This document shows positions 5,977-6,412 of a stretch of 6,412 nt of DNA, in pieces. Origin of the DNA: an uncultured Lachnospiraceae bacterium. Its GTDB lineage: Bacteria > Bacillota > Clostridia > Lachnospirales > Lachnospiraceae. Both the position numbers and the translations under genes were made by a program. Where the stretch lies: the NCBI GenBank assembly GCA_946183625.1, contig CAMHCL010000086.1:1-6412 (forward strand). Reading direction: 5' to 3'. The notes under the pieces are model-generated. The model made no database searches. It was not told the origin of the DNA and saw nothing but the letters and a program-made list of their open reading frames with translations. Position 1 is the stretch's first letter, and each line of letters starts with the position of its first letter.

Positions 5977-6412
5977 ATGAAGGTACTTGTAATTAATTGT
6001 GGTTCAACTTCTCTTAAGTATCAGCTTATTGATTCAGATAGTGAGAAGGTACTTGCAAAAGGACTTTGTGAGAGAATAGGTATTGAAGGCGGTATGGTAA
6101 AGTATACCGGCTCAAAAACTGGCACAAAGTATGAGAAGGAATTTGATATGCCTGATCATGGTGTTGCTCTTAAGAAGGTTATAGATATACTTCTTGATCC
6201 AGAGGATGGCGCTATCAGCAGCCTTGAGGAGATCAATGCAGTTGGACATCGTGTAGTTCATGGTGGTGAGTACTTCAACAAGACTGTTAAGGTTGATGAT
6301 GAGGTTATAAAGCTTATAAAAGAGTGTTCAGACCTTGCTCCACTTCACAATCCTGCAAATCTGCTTGGTATAGAAGCATGTCAGAAGATCATGCCTGGTG
6401 TTCCACAGTGTG
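5977..6412 (+). CDS. ackA: Acetate kinase, N-terminal part (3' end outside window)
   Basis: The first 145 codons of a gene that normally runs to about 400. Acetate kinase interconverts acetyl phosphate plus ADP with acetate plus ATP, a main energy-yielding step in fermenting Clostridia, in the cytoplasm. The start 'MKVLVINCGSTSLKYQL' carries the family's nucleotide and phosphate-site residues Asn7, Ser10, Ser12 and Lys14. 'VGHRVVHGG' at 89-97 holds the acetate-site Arg92 (Arg91 in the Methanosarcina enzyme). 'APLHNPANL' at 121-129 holds His124 (His123 there). The catalytic Asp near 148 lies just beyond the end. Butyrate kinase is a relative, but these blocks fit acetate kinase best. The usual partner gene pta is not upstream; a GGDEF gene is, and pta could be downstream or elsewhere. 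Transcription may come from read-through of the GGDEF gene or from an unrecognised promoter in the A+T-rich gap. Confidence 0.95.
   Translation, partial: MKVLVINCGSTSLKYQLIDSDSEKVLAKGLCERIGIEGGMVKYTGSKTGTKYEKEFDMPDHGVALKKVIDILLDPEDGAISSLEEINAVGHRVVHGGEYFNKTVKVDDEVIKLIKECSDLAPLHNPANLLGIEACQKIMPGVPQC

Overview
The window is about 6.4 kb of compact, A+T-rich DNA with every gene on the + strand. Gaps between genes are short (longest about 54 bases) and two gene pairs overlap. Gene content and protein style (an AIM24-type protein, a Pol I with a degenerate proofreading domain, polA next to coaE, a membrane GGDEF protein, acetate kinase, heavy use of AGA and ATA codons) point to a Clostridia genome, probably Lachnospiraceae of a Butyrivibrio-like kind. 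The taxonomic call is inference from protein character, not from a marker gene.

Layout, left to right. Bases 1-246 are the 3' end of an AIM24-family gene, followed by a strong intrinsic-terminator-like hairpin (260-287). Two bases after its T-run comes the ribosome binding site of a 190-residue membrane protein with an anti-sigma-type zinc finger (301-873). Its last 23 bases overlap the start of polA (851-3463), and the last 14 bases of polA overlap coaE (3450-4076). These three genes look like one translationally coupled unit. A well-formed sigma-A-type promoter inside the 3' end of coaE (4063-4091) then starts a separate unit: a 603-residue membrane-anchored GGDEF protein (4128-5939), followed after 37 bases by the start of ackA (5977 onward, cut by the window end).

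How the genes may work together. polA is replication and repair housekeeping, coaE completes coenzyme A synthesis, and ackA makes ATP from acetyl phosphate. The diguanylate cyclase probably senses something at the membrane or through its GAF-like domain and makes cyclic di-GMP; it lacks the usual RxxD product-inhibition site. The zinc-finger protein has no sigma-factor gene beside it, and its tight coupling to polA is the least explained arrangement here.

No CRISPR array, tRNA, rRNA, insertion sequence, phage gene or defence-type cassette is visible. I do not see a dramatic new system. The best leads are the orphan zinc-finger membrane protein coupled to polA, the hairpin directly in front of that operon, and the unassigned membrane sensor region of the GGDEF protein.
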